A DNA stretch of 64,000 nucleotides. It comes from Gordionus sp. m RMFG-2023. Its lineage: Eukaryota; Nematomorpha; Gordioida; Chordodea; Parachordodidae. Position 1 is the first letter of the stretch. Each line of letters begins with the position of its first letter. Shown in pieces: positions 35,599 to 46,812 of this stretch. The notes under the pieces are model-generated. The model did no database searches. It was not told where the DNA came from and was given only the letters and a program-made list of their open reading frames with translations. Location: contig NC_088775.1 of the NCBI RefSeq assembly GCF_954871325.1, positions 40,463,561-40,527,560 of the forward strand, written 5' to 3'. The position numbers and the translations under genes are program-made.

Positions 35599-35982
35599 GG
35601 TTAATGATAGTCACCTTAAGGTAATACCTATCAAATTTGTATTTTGTTTATTTTTCATTTGGATAGGCACCACCAAATTTATTTATAATATATATTTGAA
35701 AAATCGTGATTTTTGGAAAGCCTCTCTGGCCTAGTCGGCAAGAGCGTCACCAATCCGATAATTATGGGTTCGAATCCCTGCAATGATCATGTTATTTTTC
35801 TTAATCTAACTTGGTGGTTCCATTCTTAGGGGGGATGATATATAGGAGGCCGGACTTTGTTATAAAATATGTTAAAAAATAAGGGTCTTATTATATTTTA
35901 ATAAAATTTGGTCGGCATTTAGCAAATTTAATTGGTATTTAGAAAATTGTATACGTTGACTTGGTAGTGACTATCATTAACC
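35599..35982. mobile_element. MITE with 9-bp TSD and 16-bp TIR, carrying a tRNA-like core
   Basis: 384 bp. Both ends carry the perfect 16-bp inverted repeat GGTTAATGATAGTCAC. The 9-mer TAGAAGTGG flanks it exactly at 35590-35598 and 35983-35991. A 9-bp duplication is characteristic of Mutator-like (MULE) transposition, though the family here is inferred only from that length. A tRNA-like sequence with Pol III boxes lies in the middle. Confidence 0.88.
35720..35792 (+). ncRNA. tRNA-like Pol III promoter (SINE-head type) inside a MITE
   Basis: The A box TGGCCTAGTCGG (35727-35738) and B box GGTTCGAATCC (35767-35777) both fit the Pol III consensus, with normal tRNA spacing. The acceptor stem does not pair and the T stem is incomplete, so it is not a working tRNA. 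It is either a tRNA-derived SINE head or a decayed tRNA captured by the MITE. No poly(A) or SINE tail could be delimited. Confidence 0.6.
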
Positions 35983-35991
35983 TAGAAGTGG

Positions 35992-36079
35992 CAGGATCTC
36001 CAGAATCCTTTTGTCAAATTTGTCTCAAGACATCATGATTATTTTTTTTACAATAGCTTTATACGGTGATAGCCAGTTT
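35992..36079. other. short AT-rich spacer
   Basis: Sequence interrupted by the MITE continues here; nothing recognised. Confidence 0.3.
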
Positions 36080-36660
36080 TTATAAATATAAAATAAACAT
36101 TTAGAATCTAAACAAATGAGATAGTATTACCGTGTGGTATTCTTAATGCCTAAAAATTCTTGCGATTTTTTTAGAGCATCACTCTAAAATGTTTTGAGCA
36201 CAGCATATCTTTTATACACGTAAATCTCGTCTAAGATCCCTAAAACATTTCTTTGTTTTTTATCTATTGGCATAATTAAACAATGATAAAATTTAATTGA
36301 TGACAATAGAACCAAACAAAATCTACCTTTGGCATCAATTCTAATAAAAGCATGTACTCCTTCGGTCCTTTCACTCATATTTGAAGCACCATCATAACTT
36401 CACCCCGAAAAATTCGAGGGTAGATTCATGCATGGAACTAAAGCCCAGTGCCAGACGTGTTGCCCATACATATATATCTATTAATCTTTCAACTAGCTTA
36501 AGCGTTTTACCATTTTCAATATATCTTACTAATAAAGCTATTACTTCTGATTCAGAAAGATCATATACACCATCAACTATAGTTGAAAAGCATCTGCTAG
36601 ATTCAATTTTATTGAGTTTTTTTAATAACTATATTTTTTATGGTGATATTATTACATGAC
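36080..36660 (-). pseudogene. hAT transposase fragment (ZMYM/DUF4371 kind)
   Basis: Reading the minus strand from 36620: SRCFSTIVDGVYDLSESEVI, then ALLVRYIENGKTLKLVERL, a damaged stretch, then SYDGASNMSERTEGVHAFI (about 36395-36340) and a further helical part to about 36185. The YDGASNMS segment is diagnostic for ZMYM1-like hAT transposases. At least one frame change separates the two halves. A relative of the relic at 16440-17940, here covering the more N-terminal portion. Confidence 0.7.
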
Positions 36661-36673
36661 AAATGATTAAAAT

Positions 36674-37672
36674 TAGAGGTGAGCGCAGGCCTAATTTTTT
36701 ATTCACGGCCCGCCCGCTCATAGTGGCAATAAAGAAATTCACGTCCTTTCAAGTTTACTACTAAAAAAATTGACCCGACTCGAAAGACAATATTCTGATC
36801 AAGCCCGTTACGCCCGAAAATTCATGGTGTTTTAAATTTTTCAAAACTTTAATACTAAACTTTTACGTTTTTTTAAAAATTTAATCTATCATAGTTTTTA
36901 TTTTTCAAATTCCATATTAATAACCCAAAATAATTATAATTTATCAATTAAAATATTTATTTAGAAAAAAAAATGCTTATTTTTTTATTTCAATTGTGTT
37001 CATCTTTCCTCTAATAAGTGATTAGCTATAGAAAATAACCTTTTACTAAAAAGCCGAACTTATCGGAGCTGGCAAAGTTTTACTAGCTAATTTTCTCAAA
37101 AAAAGGAAATCAATTTTCTTGCTTCCAAAATTCAAAAAATATTCATTTATATTAGTTTTATGAGCGTTGAATCTTTTAAGTTCATCTTCACAACTTTTAT
37201 CGGTAGATGTTAAGGCTTCATCAGAATTATCTAGAATTTCTCTAAATAAATCTTCTATTTAGAGAATATACGGATTTTTATGCAGGATGAATTAGATAAG
37301 TTAAAAATGTTAGTTGGTATTGTTTTATTCATATCGTCGAATTTTAAATCATTTAGCATTTTTAAGTTGTTTTAAATGTATCTGCCTTTTCATCACCTGT
37401 TAAAAACTTTAGACTTTGAAAATTCAATTTATTAGGCCTATCTTATGTATAATTTATAATTTTAAAATTGCAAATTTTTATTCATAAAAAACAATTTTAA
37501 AAATTAAAATCTCCGTGATTCAAGTAAAATTTGTGCTCACGTCCAATTACGCCTGGCAAAAATCTTGGAAAGGCCCATCACGTTCAGTCATGCCTTATAA
37601 TTTAAATTTTATTCACATTCAAGTCGTAACCCATCGTGTCACACTTAATTTCACTGCCCGCGCCCACCTCTA
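36674..37672 (-). mobile_element. internally deleted hAT element with GAGGTG ends
   Basis: 999 bp. The left end is TAGAGGTGAGCGCAGGC; the right end reverse-complemented is TAGAGGTGGGCGCGGGC. Flanking octamers ATTAAAAT (36666-36673) and ATTGAAAT (37673-37680) agree at 7 of 8 positions, as expected for a hAT duplication. The minus strand near 37310-37040 retains a decayed transposase tail (for example KLASKTLPAPISSAF), matching the hAT dimerisation region. GC-rich subterminal words (GGCCCGCCCGC, CGCCCGCG) are like those at 560-900. Non-functional by itself. Confidence 0.78.
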
Positions 37673-37680
37673 ATTGAAAT

Positions 37681-38189
37681 ATAGTTAGGATGTTGATCAA
37701 TTTTGTTTTATTTCCTTTATTTTTTTATTTTTTTTTGAATAATATCTATAAAGATTATAAAAGAAAAGATTCAAAAATATTTTGAATGGGGGAAAAAGAA
37801 ACCATAATTTATTTGATTTTTTATTCGCAATTTAAAATCTGGTATTTAAGACTCAACCTAAGGCATGCTATTGTTTTGCTTATAACTAGATTTTATTCAA
37901 TGACTGTAAAAACTGATTGATAAACTAGTATAATCAGGTATTGCATATGGTATGGACTCACCCAAAAATATTCAGTGTCCTATAATGTTTGTTCATGTAT
38001 ATTGTCAAATTTTTCCTCATTGCCAATAATGCCGTTTTTCTTAAACTATCTACAAAAGGATTGAAGCATTGGTATAATAAATATGCACTAATTATTTATA
38101 TAAATTTCAGGTTTAATGTCTTCAGAAGTTTAAATACTCTTAAGGCATGAATTAAATTTTAAATTGCTTACATTGCCGTTATTTTTATT
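37681..38189. other. AT-rich spacer
   Basis: No gene or repeat recognised. Confidence 0.4.
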
Positions 38190-38720
38190 ATCACAAACCA
38201 GCTAACGTTACTCTCACATCCAGTGAAGTATTACACGATACGGACATCATGGCCAACGTCACATCCTTGGGTACTACACGGAGAATACCATTCAAATACG
38301 ACTACGAAGGCAATAGTGGGTTTGTCCATTAAATAGTTGATCTAATCGGTTACCAGGCTGCTAGCCTTCTCTGGATTTACTTTCTGCACGCGCTGCACCT
38401 TCAATAGAAGCTCCAACCTGAGACCACACATTGCGCATAGTTTAGGATAGACCTATCCCATGCGATCTGATATTCGGGATATTCCTCCTCCGCAGGTACA
38501 ATTAATTAGCGTCCCCATAAGGGCGGAACATGCTCAAACAACAATTAAATCTTTCAGACTTGTTGCGGAGACTGCTGAGGTACATAGCATTATTTGGTTG
38601 AAAAGCCGTGCACTCCACAAAATCTACCCAGAAAGTCACCTCCTTAGAGCAACAGACGAGCAAATAAGCCCATTCTCCCTACCCCTCCGACCAGGTTACG
38701 GGGGGATCTTTAGATCAGAT
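38190..38720 (+). other. GC-richer orphan block with open frames, flank of hAT-P copy I
   Basis: Base composition rises sharply above the surroundings. Two plus-strand stretches look coding. One ends at a stop near 38330 and contains NVTSLGTTRRIPFKYDYEG. The other starts ATG at 38460 and includes PIRAEHAQTTIKSFRLV and SPFSLPLRPGYGGIF up to the hAT-P insertion. The same composition resumes at 43987-44120 beyond it. I recognise no family. It may be an interrupted host gene or part of an older element. Confidence 0.4.
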
Positions 38721-38895
38721 CAGGGTTGTCATGTCTCCCCCATCAGCGGGAGACTCCCGTAGTATTTTAGTTTACACGCAGACATCTCTCTCCCGCAAAA
38801 CTACCGCAATTGGAAATCTCCCACAAAAATCTACTGCAATTTTTTGATTTCTCCCGCAATTTTTTTAAATTGTATTTTAACATTTTTAATATATA

Positions 38896-40704
38896 CAGGG
38901 TTTCCCATCCAAAAAAGGAAAAGTCCTAATCAAAAAAGGAAAAGGTTCAATCAAAAAAGGAAAAAGTTCAATCAAAAAAGGAAAAGTGTCAAACAAAAAA
39001 GGAAAAGGTTCAATCAAAAAAGGAAAAGTGTCAAACAAAAAAGGAAAAGGTCCAATCAAAAAAGGAAAAGTGTCAATCGAAAAAGGAAAATTCCCAAAAG
39101 AAAAGGAAAAGGAAAAGGGTCAATCAAAAAAGGAAAATTCCCATTCAAAAAAGGAAAATCGTAATTTTTTTAAAAAAATATATAAAACTTTTCAATTTTT
39201 CTTAAATTTATTTATTTTTGTCATTCCTTCTTATTTATTTCTAAATTTTTGCGATTTCTTTATTTTATTTGTATCTTTTCTCAATTTTTTTTCTTCTCAT
39301 TTTTGATAATTCTTTTAAGTATATTTAATTTTCACTAAATTTTTGGCAGACAACTTTTTTAAAATTACAAAATAATTATTTACTTGCTAAAAAGAATAAA
39401 TGCGTTTTGAATATATTAAAATTTTAAAAATATAAGAATTTTAAAATGATTATATTTTATTAATTTACATATCGTTTGGTATTACAGTTCAAACTTATTT
39501 ATTATAACCAAACGATTAATTTAATATTGTAATTATAAATATGTATGTAAAAAATAGTCTGCCACAAAAATAATATAATTTTAAAAAAGAATTATCAAAA
39601 ATGTGAAGAAAAGAAATAGAGAAAAGATATAGTAAGAAAAATAAATTGAGAAAAGATACAAATAAAGTAAAGAAATAGCAAAAAGTTAGGAATAAAATAA
39701 GAAGGAATGACAAAAAATAAATAAAATTTAAGAAAAATTGAAAAATTTTGAATGGGAATTTTCCTTTTAAGATTGAAACTTTCCCTTTTTTGATTGGACC
39801 TTTTCCTTTTTTGAATGGGAAACCCTGTATGTTGAGGGCATGACAGTCATACCCATCAAGACATAAAATGAATCATTTAAATCTAAAGATATTTAAATTA
39901 GATTTTATTTGATACCCATATCGATATTTTGTGGTGATAAAAATATTCCTGACCCCCTAAGACCTAGACCCGTCCTCTATGCGTGATTATTATTATTACA
40001 ATAAAAAAATATTTTCCATAGCTTTTATTTAATACCCATATCAAAAAATTTTATTTTTTAACCCCCCCCCCCCCCCCCCCCCAAACCACCCTCAGCAAGT
40101 CATACCCATCCAGACCAAGAATGAAGACTTTCAGTTAGACCATATTAAAATTAGCTTTTATTTGATACTCATATCAAAAAATATATTTTTACACCCCCCT
40201 CCCCCCCCCCCCCCACCCTCAGACCTAGTCATACCCATCCAGACCGAAGACTTTCAGTCAAACCACAAAAATGAGAAGAAAAAAAATTGAGAAAAGATAT
40301 AGTGAGAAAAGATACAAATAAAATAAAGAAATCGCATAGAGTTAGAAATAAAATAAGAAGGAATGACAAAAATAAATAAATTTAAGAAAAATTGAAAAGT
40401 TTATATTATTTTTTAAAAAAATTACGATTTTTCTTTTTTGAATGGGAATTTTCCTTTTTTGATTGACCCTTTTCCTTTTCTTTTGGGAATTTTCCTTTTT
40501 CGATTGATACTTTTCCTTTTTTGATTGGACCTTTTCCTTTTTTGTTTGACACTTTTCCTTTTTTGTTTGACACTTTTCCTTTTTTGATTGGACCTTTTCC
40601 TTAACCTTTGGGACTTTTCCTTTTTTGATCAGACGTTTTCCTTTTTTGATTAAATTTTTTCCTTTTTTGTTTGACTCTTTTCCTTTTTTGTATGGGAAAC
40701 CCTG
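38896..40704. mobile_element. composite TIR element with 21-bp purine-rich subterminal repeats
   Basis: Inserted in hAT-P copy I. The left end is CAGGGTTTCCCATCCAAAA; the right end is GTATGGGAAACCCTG. The word TAATATATA borders both sides, a 9-bp TSD consistent with a MULE. Arms of about 410-440 bp (38896-39306 and 40268-40704) are inverted copies built from a 21-bp unit such as TTCAATCAAAAAAGGAAAA. A second right end sits at 39827 (GAATGGGAAACCCTG), so two copies overlap. Copies II and III of hAT-P show the empty site. The Lys/Arg-rich open frames here are repeat artefacts. Confidence 0.8.
39835..40265. repeat. imperfect tandem repeat of about 125 bp
   Basis: Two to three units share CATACCCATCCAGACC-type words and TTTGATACCCATATC. 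Two long C homopolymers lie within (about 40062-40082 and 40195-40214). It sits between the inner and outer right ends of the composite element. Confidence 0.55.
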
Positions 40705-40989
40705 TAATATATAATTTTGAGAGACGGTAATTGATTATTTTTATATTTTTAAAATAAATTTTAAATATTTATGCGAAAAACATATCTAGTTTGTAAATTT
40801 CTTTCTATCCTGTTTTATTTTTATCCAATAATATCAACATCATTTCAGGGGAGTATATCAACATCGATTGCAATACAAAAATATTCTCCAAAAATAATAA
40901 ATAATACAGATGCTACAGTTGCGGAAATCGTTACACCTATCATGTAGTTCAACATTCACAGAGCTATATCATCACAATGTGGGTCGAAT

Positions 40990-42350
40990 ATTTTTCCCAT
41001 GATATTTAACGACTCCAATATAAGTGCAAACCTTACTTGTGGTAGAACAAAAATGAGCAAGGCTATCACAAGTGTTTTAGTACCTGAATCCTAGAGGTCA
41101 ATTCTAGACGATTTGAAAGATGGGCATCCATATGCAATTCTGACAGGTGCATCTAATAAGGGAAATATTAAAATATTTCCCTTGATCTTTCGCTATTTCA
41201 ACAAGTATAAGAACATTTCAATAAAACTGTTAAAATTTTTTCCTTGGATAGTGAAAAATTCAACGATGTAGCTAGCCACATAATGATAAATATAGCTGAT
41301 TCAGGGTTATCAATGATTTGCATGTCAGCTTTCTGCGCTGATAATGCCTCTATAAATTTTGGCAAGAACCAAAGTTACCGAATTGAGGCAGCACAATAAT
41401 GAATTAATACCAATTAGCTGTATATGCCATATACTACATGATTCTTGCAAAAAGGCAATGAATGTACTATCTGTGGATGTCGAAATAATTATGATGATAT
41501 GTTTTAACGAATTTAATTCATCAACTAGAAGAGTTAATGAATTAAAAGAGTTGATGGAGTGGTCTGACTTGGAATGGTTTGAGTTGTTGAGATATGTACC
41601 TATCAGGTGGTTATCATTAATACCTGCCATCGATAGAATTTTAAAATTTTACAAACCCTTAAAAAAATACTTCTTAAATAAAGATTTTAAAAGCTGTTTT
41701 TAAATTTTAAAGAATTTTTTCAAGTATGAAATGGCAGAAGCATATTTGGGATTAACATGTAGGAAATTTATGCAGTTAATATTCAGTTGCAATCAGAATA
41801 TTCTTTATTAATAAAGATTCACATAATCATGCTACAGCTCTGTTCACCTCTACAGTTAAAAATTTATTATAAATTTTATGGCGCTATTGCTAAAAATATT
41901 AAATGTTCAAATAATACTCTAATTAATATAAATGAAGCAAATATTTTTATTAAGACAATTTTAGAATATTTACAATCAAATTTGATTTTAATAACTCTAT
42001 TTACAAATGTATAAATATGACCCTGGAACAGAAACCGTCAATTGATGGTTTTTGTAATTTAAATATATTAAAAATACCGAAAGACATTGATGTCTTGTTT
42101 GAGGAGATTGTAATTCTCTCTATTTTTTATGATTCGCCAGAATACTTAAAGTTAGATGGTTTAAAATCTGAGGAGAAATGGGTAGAATTTTTTCGTAATA
42201 ACAATAAATCCCCATGCTTGGAAAAAAATTGCGAGTATGTCTTCTCCTTACCTCATTCTAATGCCTCACCCGAGCGCATTTTTAGCCTGATGTGGATTGC
42301 CTGGAAAACGGATTGCTTTAACAACATTAGAGGCCGAGCTAATGGTTAAA
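40990..42350 (+). pseudogene. hAT-P transposase, alpha arm, copy I
   Basis: Order of parts on the plus strand: LDDLKDGHPYAIL (about 41110), an NIADSGLSMICMSAFCADNA stretch (about 41290), then CHILHDSCKKAMNVLSVDVE and LRYVPIRWLSLIPAI (41359-41703). After a gap comes the dimerisation part with FSLPHSNASPERIFSLM (42017-42349). The domain order and the CHILHN and RWLSLIPA motifs resemble ZNF862/KIAA1586-like hAT transposases. Shifts and stops separate the parts. The DNA-binding BED domain expected at the N-terminus is not evident. Confidence 0.75.
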
Positions 42351-42479
42351 CAAATTTATAATATGTCATGCCAGGAATTATAAATATCTCAATACGACGG
42401 TAAACGTTTAGTTCCATTAATTAAATCTCAAATAAAATATATTTAACATTATATTTAATTTTCCATATTTTTTTATTTA

Positions 42480-43450
42480 TACATTGCATAAAATAAATAT
42501 ATTTTTTACATTGTAAATAAAAATAGAGAGCATTACAATATCCTCAAACAAGACATCAATGTCTATCGGTATTTTTAAAATATTTGAACATTTTAAGTTT
42601 TAGTAATGGCGCCATAAAATTTATTTTCAATTTTTAACTGTAAAGATTAAGACATCTGCAGCATAATTTTGTGAATCTTTGTTAAGATTCTTCTGATTGC
42701 AACTGCACATTAACAGTATGTAGTAGATTTCCTACATGTGAAATCTTTCCTAAATATACCTCTGCCATTCATTACTGCAAAAAATTTTCAAAATGTTAGA
42801 ACAGCTTTTATAATCTTTATTTAAGAAATATTTAAAGGTTTATAAAATTTTAAAATTCTATAGATGGCGGGTATTAGGAACATATCGCAATCAACATTGT
42901 GCTGACACAATTCAGTAAATACACTCTGGTTTTTTCCAAATTCATTGAGGCATTATCAGATCAGAAAGTTGACATGCAATTTATTGATAATCCCGAATCT
43001 TCTATATTTACCATTATTGGTTAGCTTTATCTTTGGATTTTTTACTATTTGAGGGGAAAAAATTTAATAGTTTTCTTGAAACGTCCTTAATTTTGTTGAA
43101 ATAGCGAAGGATGAAAAGAAGCATTTTAATATTTCCCTTATTAGATGCATGTTTGAATTGCATATGTATGCCCATCTTTCAAATCGTCAAGAATTGACCT
43201 CCTGAATTCAGGTTCTAAAACATTGATGATATCCTTGCTCATTTTTGTTCTACAAGTAAAGTTTTCATTTATCTTGGAGTCGTTAAATATTATGGGGTAA
43301 TATTTTACCCACATTGTAATGATAAGTAGCTCTGTGAATGTTGTACTACAAGATAAGTGATTACAATTGCTGCAACTGTAGTTGCATCTGTATTATTTCT
43401 TATTTGGAGAATATTTTTGTTTTACAATGGATGTAGATACACTCTCCTCC
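42480..43450 (-). pseudogene. hAT-P transposase, beta arm (inverted), copy I
   Basis: Reverse complement relative of the alpha arm, about 80% identical by eye, lacking the dimerisation part. It runs from the equivalent of 42125 back to the region before DLKDGH. It is truncated relative to alpha (the RWLSLIPA region is damaged) and frame-broken. The same beta arm occurs in copies II and IV, so it is a stable component of the family and not a private rearrangement. Confidence 0.72.
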
Positions 43451-43986
43451 ACTGATTATAATAATGTGAATGAACAATAATAAATATCATTGAAATGAGT
43501 ACAATATTACTTTATTATGTATATAAACGTGATACGTGATAATTAAGCGCCTATCCGTATAATGTTATACACACATACAAGGTAGATTTCCAATTGTGAA
43601 TGTTATGCGGGACGTTCGCAAAAAATATATTTTTTACATTGTAAAATTAAAATCGTTTGTTTTTTTATAAAATTTTATCTTGTTTAATTCTTTTATTTTT
43701 AAAAAGGATCGTTGGATATTTTTTATAAATTAATATTTTGATAAATCAAGATGTTATTTTATTTTGAAAAATAGTTACCGAATTTGTATTTATATAAACT
43801 AATAATAAAAAATAATACGCGGATAATTATGTCAATTCAAAATACTCCGGCCGGGATCTTGCGGGCCTTTTTTAGCAAATTTTTTATTTCTACTCTAATT
43901 TTTATATTTCTCCCGCAATTTTCATATTTCTCCCGCAAAATACCAAATTTCTCCCGCAATGTAAAAATTTTGACCTGGCAACCCTG

Positions 43987-44120
43987 GATCAGATACTACA
44001 CTACCACTGAACCCACTAGAAAAACAGAGGAGAGGAACAGGCTTACCAAGATATTCAAATAAGACCAATACAAATTACAACAGTGGGTCTACCTGGGTGA
44101 AGGCTGTGACCTACCACGAA
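43987..44120 (+). other. GC-richer orphan segment between hAT-P copies I and II
   Basis: 134 bp between the ends of the two hAT-P copies. Its composition and continued open frame match the orphan block at 38190-38720, so it is probably the same sequence on the far side of copy I. Function unknown. Confidence 0.5.
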
Positions 44121-44649
44121 CAGGGTTGCCATGTCTTCCCCTATCAGCGGGAGACTCCCGCAATTTTTTAGTTTACACGCAGACATCTCTCTCCCGTAAA
44201 ATTACTGCAATTGAAAATCTCCCGCAAAAACCTACTGAAATTTTTTAATTTCTCCCGCATTTTTTTAAAAAGTATTTTAACGTTTTTAATATATAAATAA
44301 TAATTTTGAGAGACAGTAATTGATTATTTTTATATTTTTTAAATAAATTTTAAATATTTATTTGAAAAACATGTCCAGTTTGTAAATTTCTTTCTATCTT
44401 GTTTTATTTTTATAAAATAATAATCAGCATCATTTTATTCATATAAATCAGTACAGGGAAGTATATCAACATCGATTGTAATACGAAAATATTCTCCAAA
44501 AATAATAAATAATACAGATGCAAAGTTATGAAAATCGTATACAACTATCATGTAGTTCAACATTCACAGAGCTATATCAATGTGGGTCGAATCTTTCCCA
44601 TGATATTTAACGACTCCAATATAAGTGCAAATCTTACTTGTGGTATAAC

Positions 44650-45515
44650 AAAAATGAGCAAGGCTATCACAAGTGTATTAGTACCTGAATCCTAGAGGTC
44701 AAATCTAGACGATTTGAAAGATGGACATTCATATGCAATTCTCACAGATGCATCTAATAAGGGAAATGTTAACAAGAATAAGAACATTTTGTTTTATGAA
44801 TCAACTTATATTATGTATTTAAAGTGGTGTTTTCAATTACATTTACGTTTAATATTACTTTTTGACAAATGTTTCACTTAAGCCGAAAAGAAGATATATT
44901 TAGATTGTAATAATATATTAAAGGTTGTTAATTGTACAACGTGATTGGAAACAATTAATTTACGAGATATATAAAGAATGATTATTTTTGATATATACAC
45001 AGATAAAAATTTATTCATTTTATTTTCATTCTTGATAAATACGTCAAATAAAGACAAATTACTACTAATTCCTATCAATCTCTGACTTAACAGGCGAATT
45101 GAACTTTTCCCCTTGTTCAATACATTTCAATAAAACTGTTAAAAAAATTTTCCTCGGATATTGAAAAATCCAACGATGTAGCTAACCACATAATGGTAAA
45201 TATAGCTGATTCAAGGTTATCAATGATTTGCATGTCAGCTTTCTGCACTGATAATGCCTCTGTAAATTTTGGCAAAAATCAAAGTGTATTTACCGAATTG
45301 AGGCAGCACAATAATGAATTAATACTAATTGGCTGTATATGCCATATACTACATAATTCTTGCAAGAAGGCAATGAATGTACTATCTGTGGATGTCGAAA
45401 TAATTGTGATGAAATGTTTTAAATAATTTAGTCCATCAATGAATTAAAAGAGTTGGTGGAGTGGTCTGGCTTAAAATGGTATGAGTTGTTGCGATATGTA
45501 CCTATCAGGTGGTTT
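44650..45515 (+). pseudogene. hAT-P alpha transposase, first part, copy II
   Basis: Contains MNVLSVDVEIIVMKCF and, upstream, MVNIADSRLSMICMSAFC and FGKNQSVFTELRQHN (45193-45426). A stretch at 44800-45120 is absent from copy I and looks like a small AT-rich insertion. The frame ends at the nested insertion inside the VPIRW segment. Inactive. Confidence 0.72.
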
Positions 45516-46653
45516 CAGTGGCGTAGAGAAGGAAGGTGGGAGTATTGTGGGTTGAAACCCCCCCCCCCCCCCCCCCCCCCCCCAATTTAGTAATTATGAT
45601 AGAGCAATAGAGAGAATAAAAATATATTCAACCAATAAAGATATACAACAGAAAATTTCACATGAAAGTTTAGATATTCATGAAATAATAAAAATAGGAA
45701 AGGGCATAAAAAAAGTTTTTGATAGAATAACAAAATATGGGCTTACACCAAATTTCAACAAGAATGTGTTTATGAAGAAGGAGATTAGATTTTTGGGACA
45801 CGATATAGATGATAATGGCATACATCCTGATGAAGACAAAATTAAAGCTATTACTAACATGCCAAAACCAACAACAAAAGAGGAATTAGCGACATTTTTA
45901 GGCATGGCCAGTTATTACAGAAAGTTTTTGTGCAACTTTGCAGACTTAGCTGATCCTTTATACAAAATGGTTAACAAGGAAAAATGGATATGGGAAGATG
46001 TGCACCAAAAGAGTTTTGATGATTTGAAAGCGTTGATTAGCAGTCCGCTGACTTTAAATTTTTACAATCCTGAATTGCCTATAGGAATTGCTACTGACGC
46101 TTCGAAAAAAGGATTAGGGGCAGTATTATTTCACATGGAAGGTGATGGTAATTGCATTCGCATCAAGAACTTTGTTAAAAGCTGAAACAAATTATACAAA
46201 TATAGAGAGAGAAGCTTTGTCTATAATATTTGCGGTAAAAAAAATTTCAGGAATATTTAATTGGGACAAAATTTATGATAATAACAGATCACAAACCACT
46301 AAAATATTTGTATTCAAAAACACTAAAGATAATACTTCAATATCAATGCGTTTACAGAAATGGAATTTAGCAATGGGAGCTTATGATTATACAATAATAC
46401 ATAGACCGGGGAAACAAAACTTGGTGCCTGATTGTTTATCAAGATTACCATTGACAAATACAGAAAATACAATAAAGAATATAGATGATAAAGAAATTGA
46501 CAAATTATGGGACATACCAATAAACTTCAATCAATTAGTTAAAGAAACAAAGAAGCATAAAGAACTAATGGATATAATTGATAATATTAGAAATAATGAC
46601 CCAATAAAGAACAAAACATTCAGAAACATGGAAATGGAATTGAGTTTGATAAA

Positions 46654-46812
46654 TGAAGTGTTTTATTAAATAAGTAAAATAGGTAAAGTAAGTAAAAGTA
46701 TATTTAATACAAAATATCACGTATATATATATCATGAATTCAATACTTCAGGTTATATAATTTACAAACGAAAAGTTAATATTATATTCAATTTTATTCA
46801 ATTTATATTACA
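46654..46812 (-). repeat. 3' LTR of gypsy element B
   Basis: 159 bp, TGAAGTG...ATATTACA. It differs from the 5' LTR mainly by a 10-bp repeat expansion near its end and about one substitution. Flanked on its outer side by the target duplication ATAAA. Confidence 0.92.

Larger units (their letters stand above)
38721..43986 (+). mobile_element. hAT-P copy I, complete ends, perfect 8-bp TSD
   Basis: 5266 bp, of which 1809 is a later insertion. The left end is CAGGGTTGTCATGTCTCCC, the right end TTTTGACCTGGCAACCCTG, and GATCAGAT duplicates exactly on both sides (38713-38720 and 43987-43994). Subterminal repeats TCTCCCGCAA occur at both ends (38787-38865 and 43909-43960). Inside, a plus-strand transposase arm (about 40990-42350) faces a diverged minus-strand arm (about 43450-42480). 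Both reading frames are broken, so the copy is inactive, but its ends are intact. Confidence 0.92.

Noticed and set aside
35720-35792. Functional tRNA gene
   Set aside because: Pol III boxes are good, but the acceptor stem does not pair and the T stem is incomplete, so it was recorded only as tRNA-like.
38844-39306. Lys/Arg-rich frames of about 106 codons
   Set aside because: They follow the 21-bp subterminal repeat of the composite element (7-residue period) and have no independent support.
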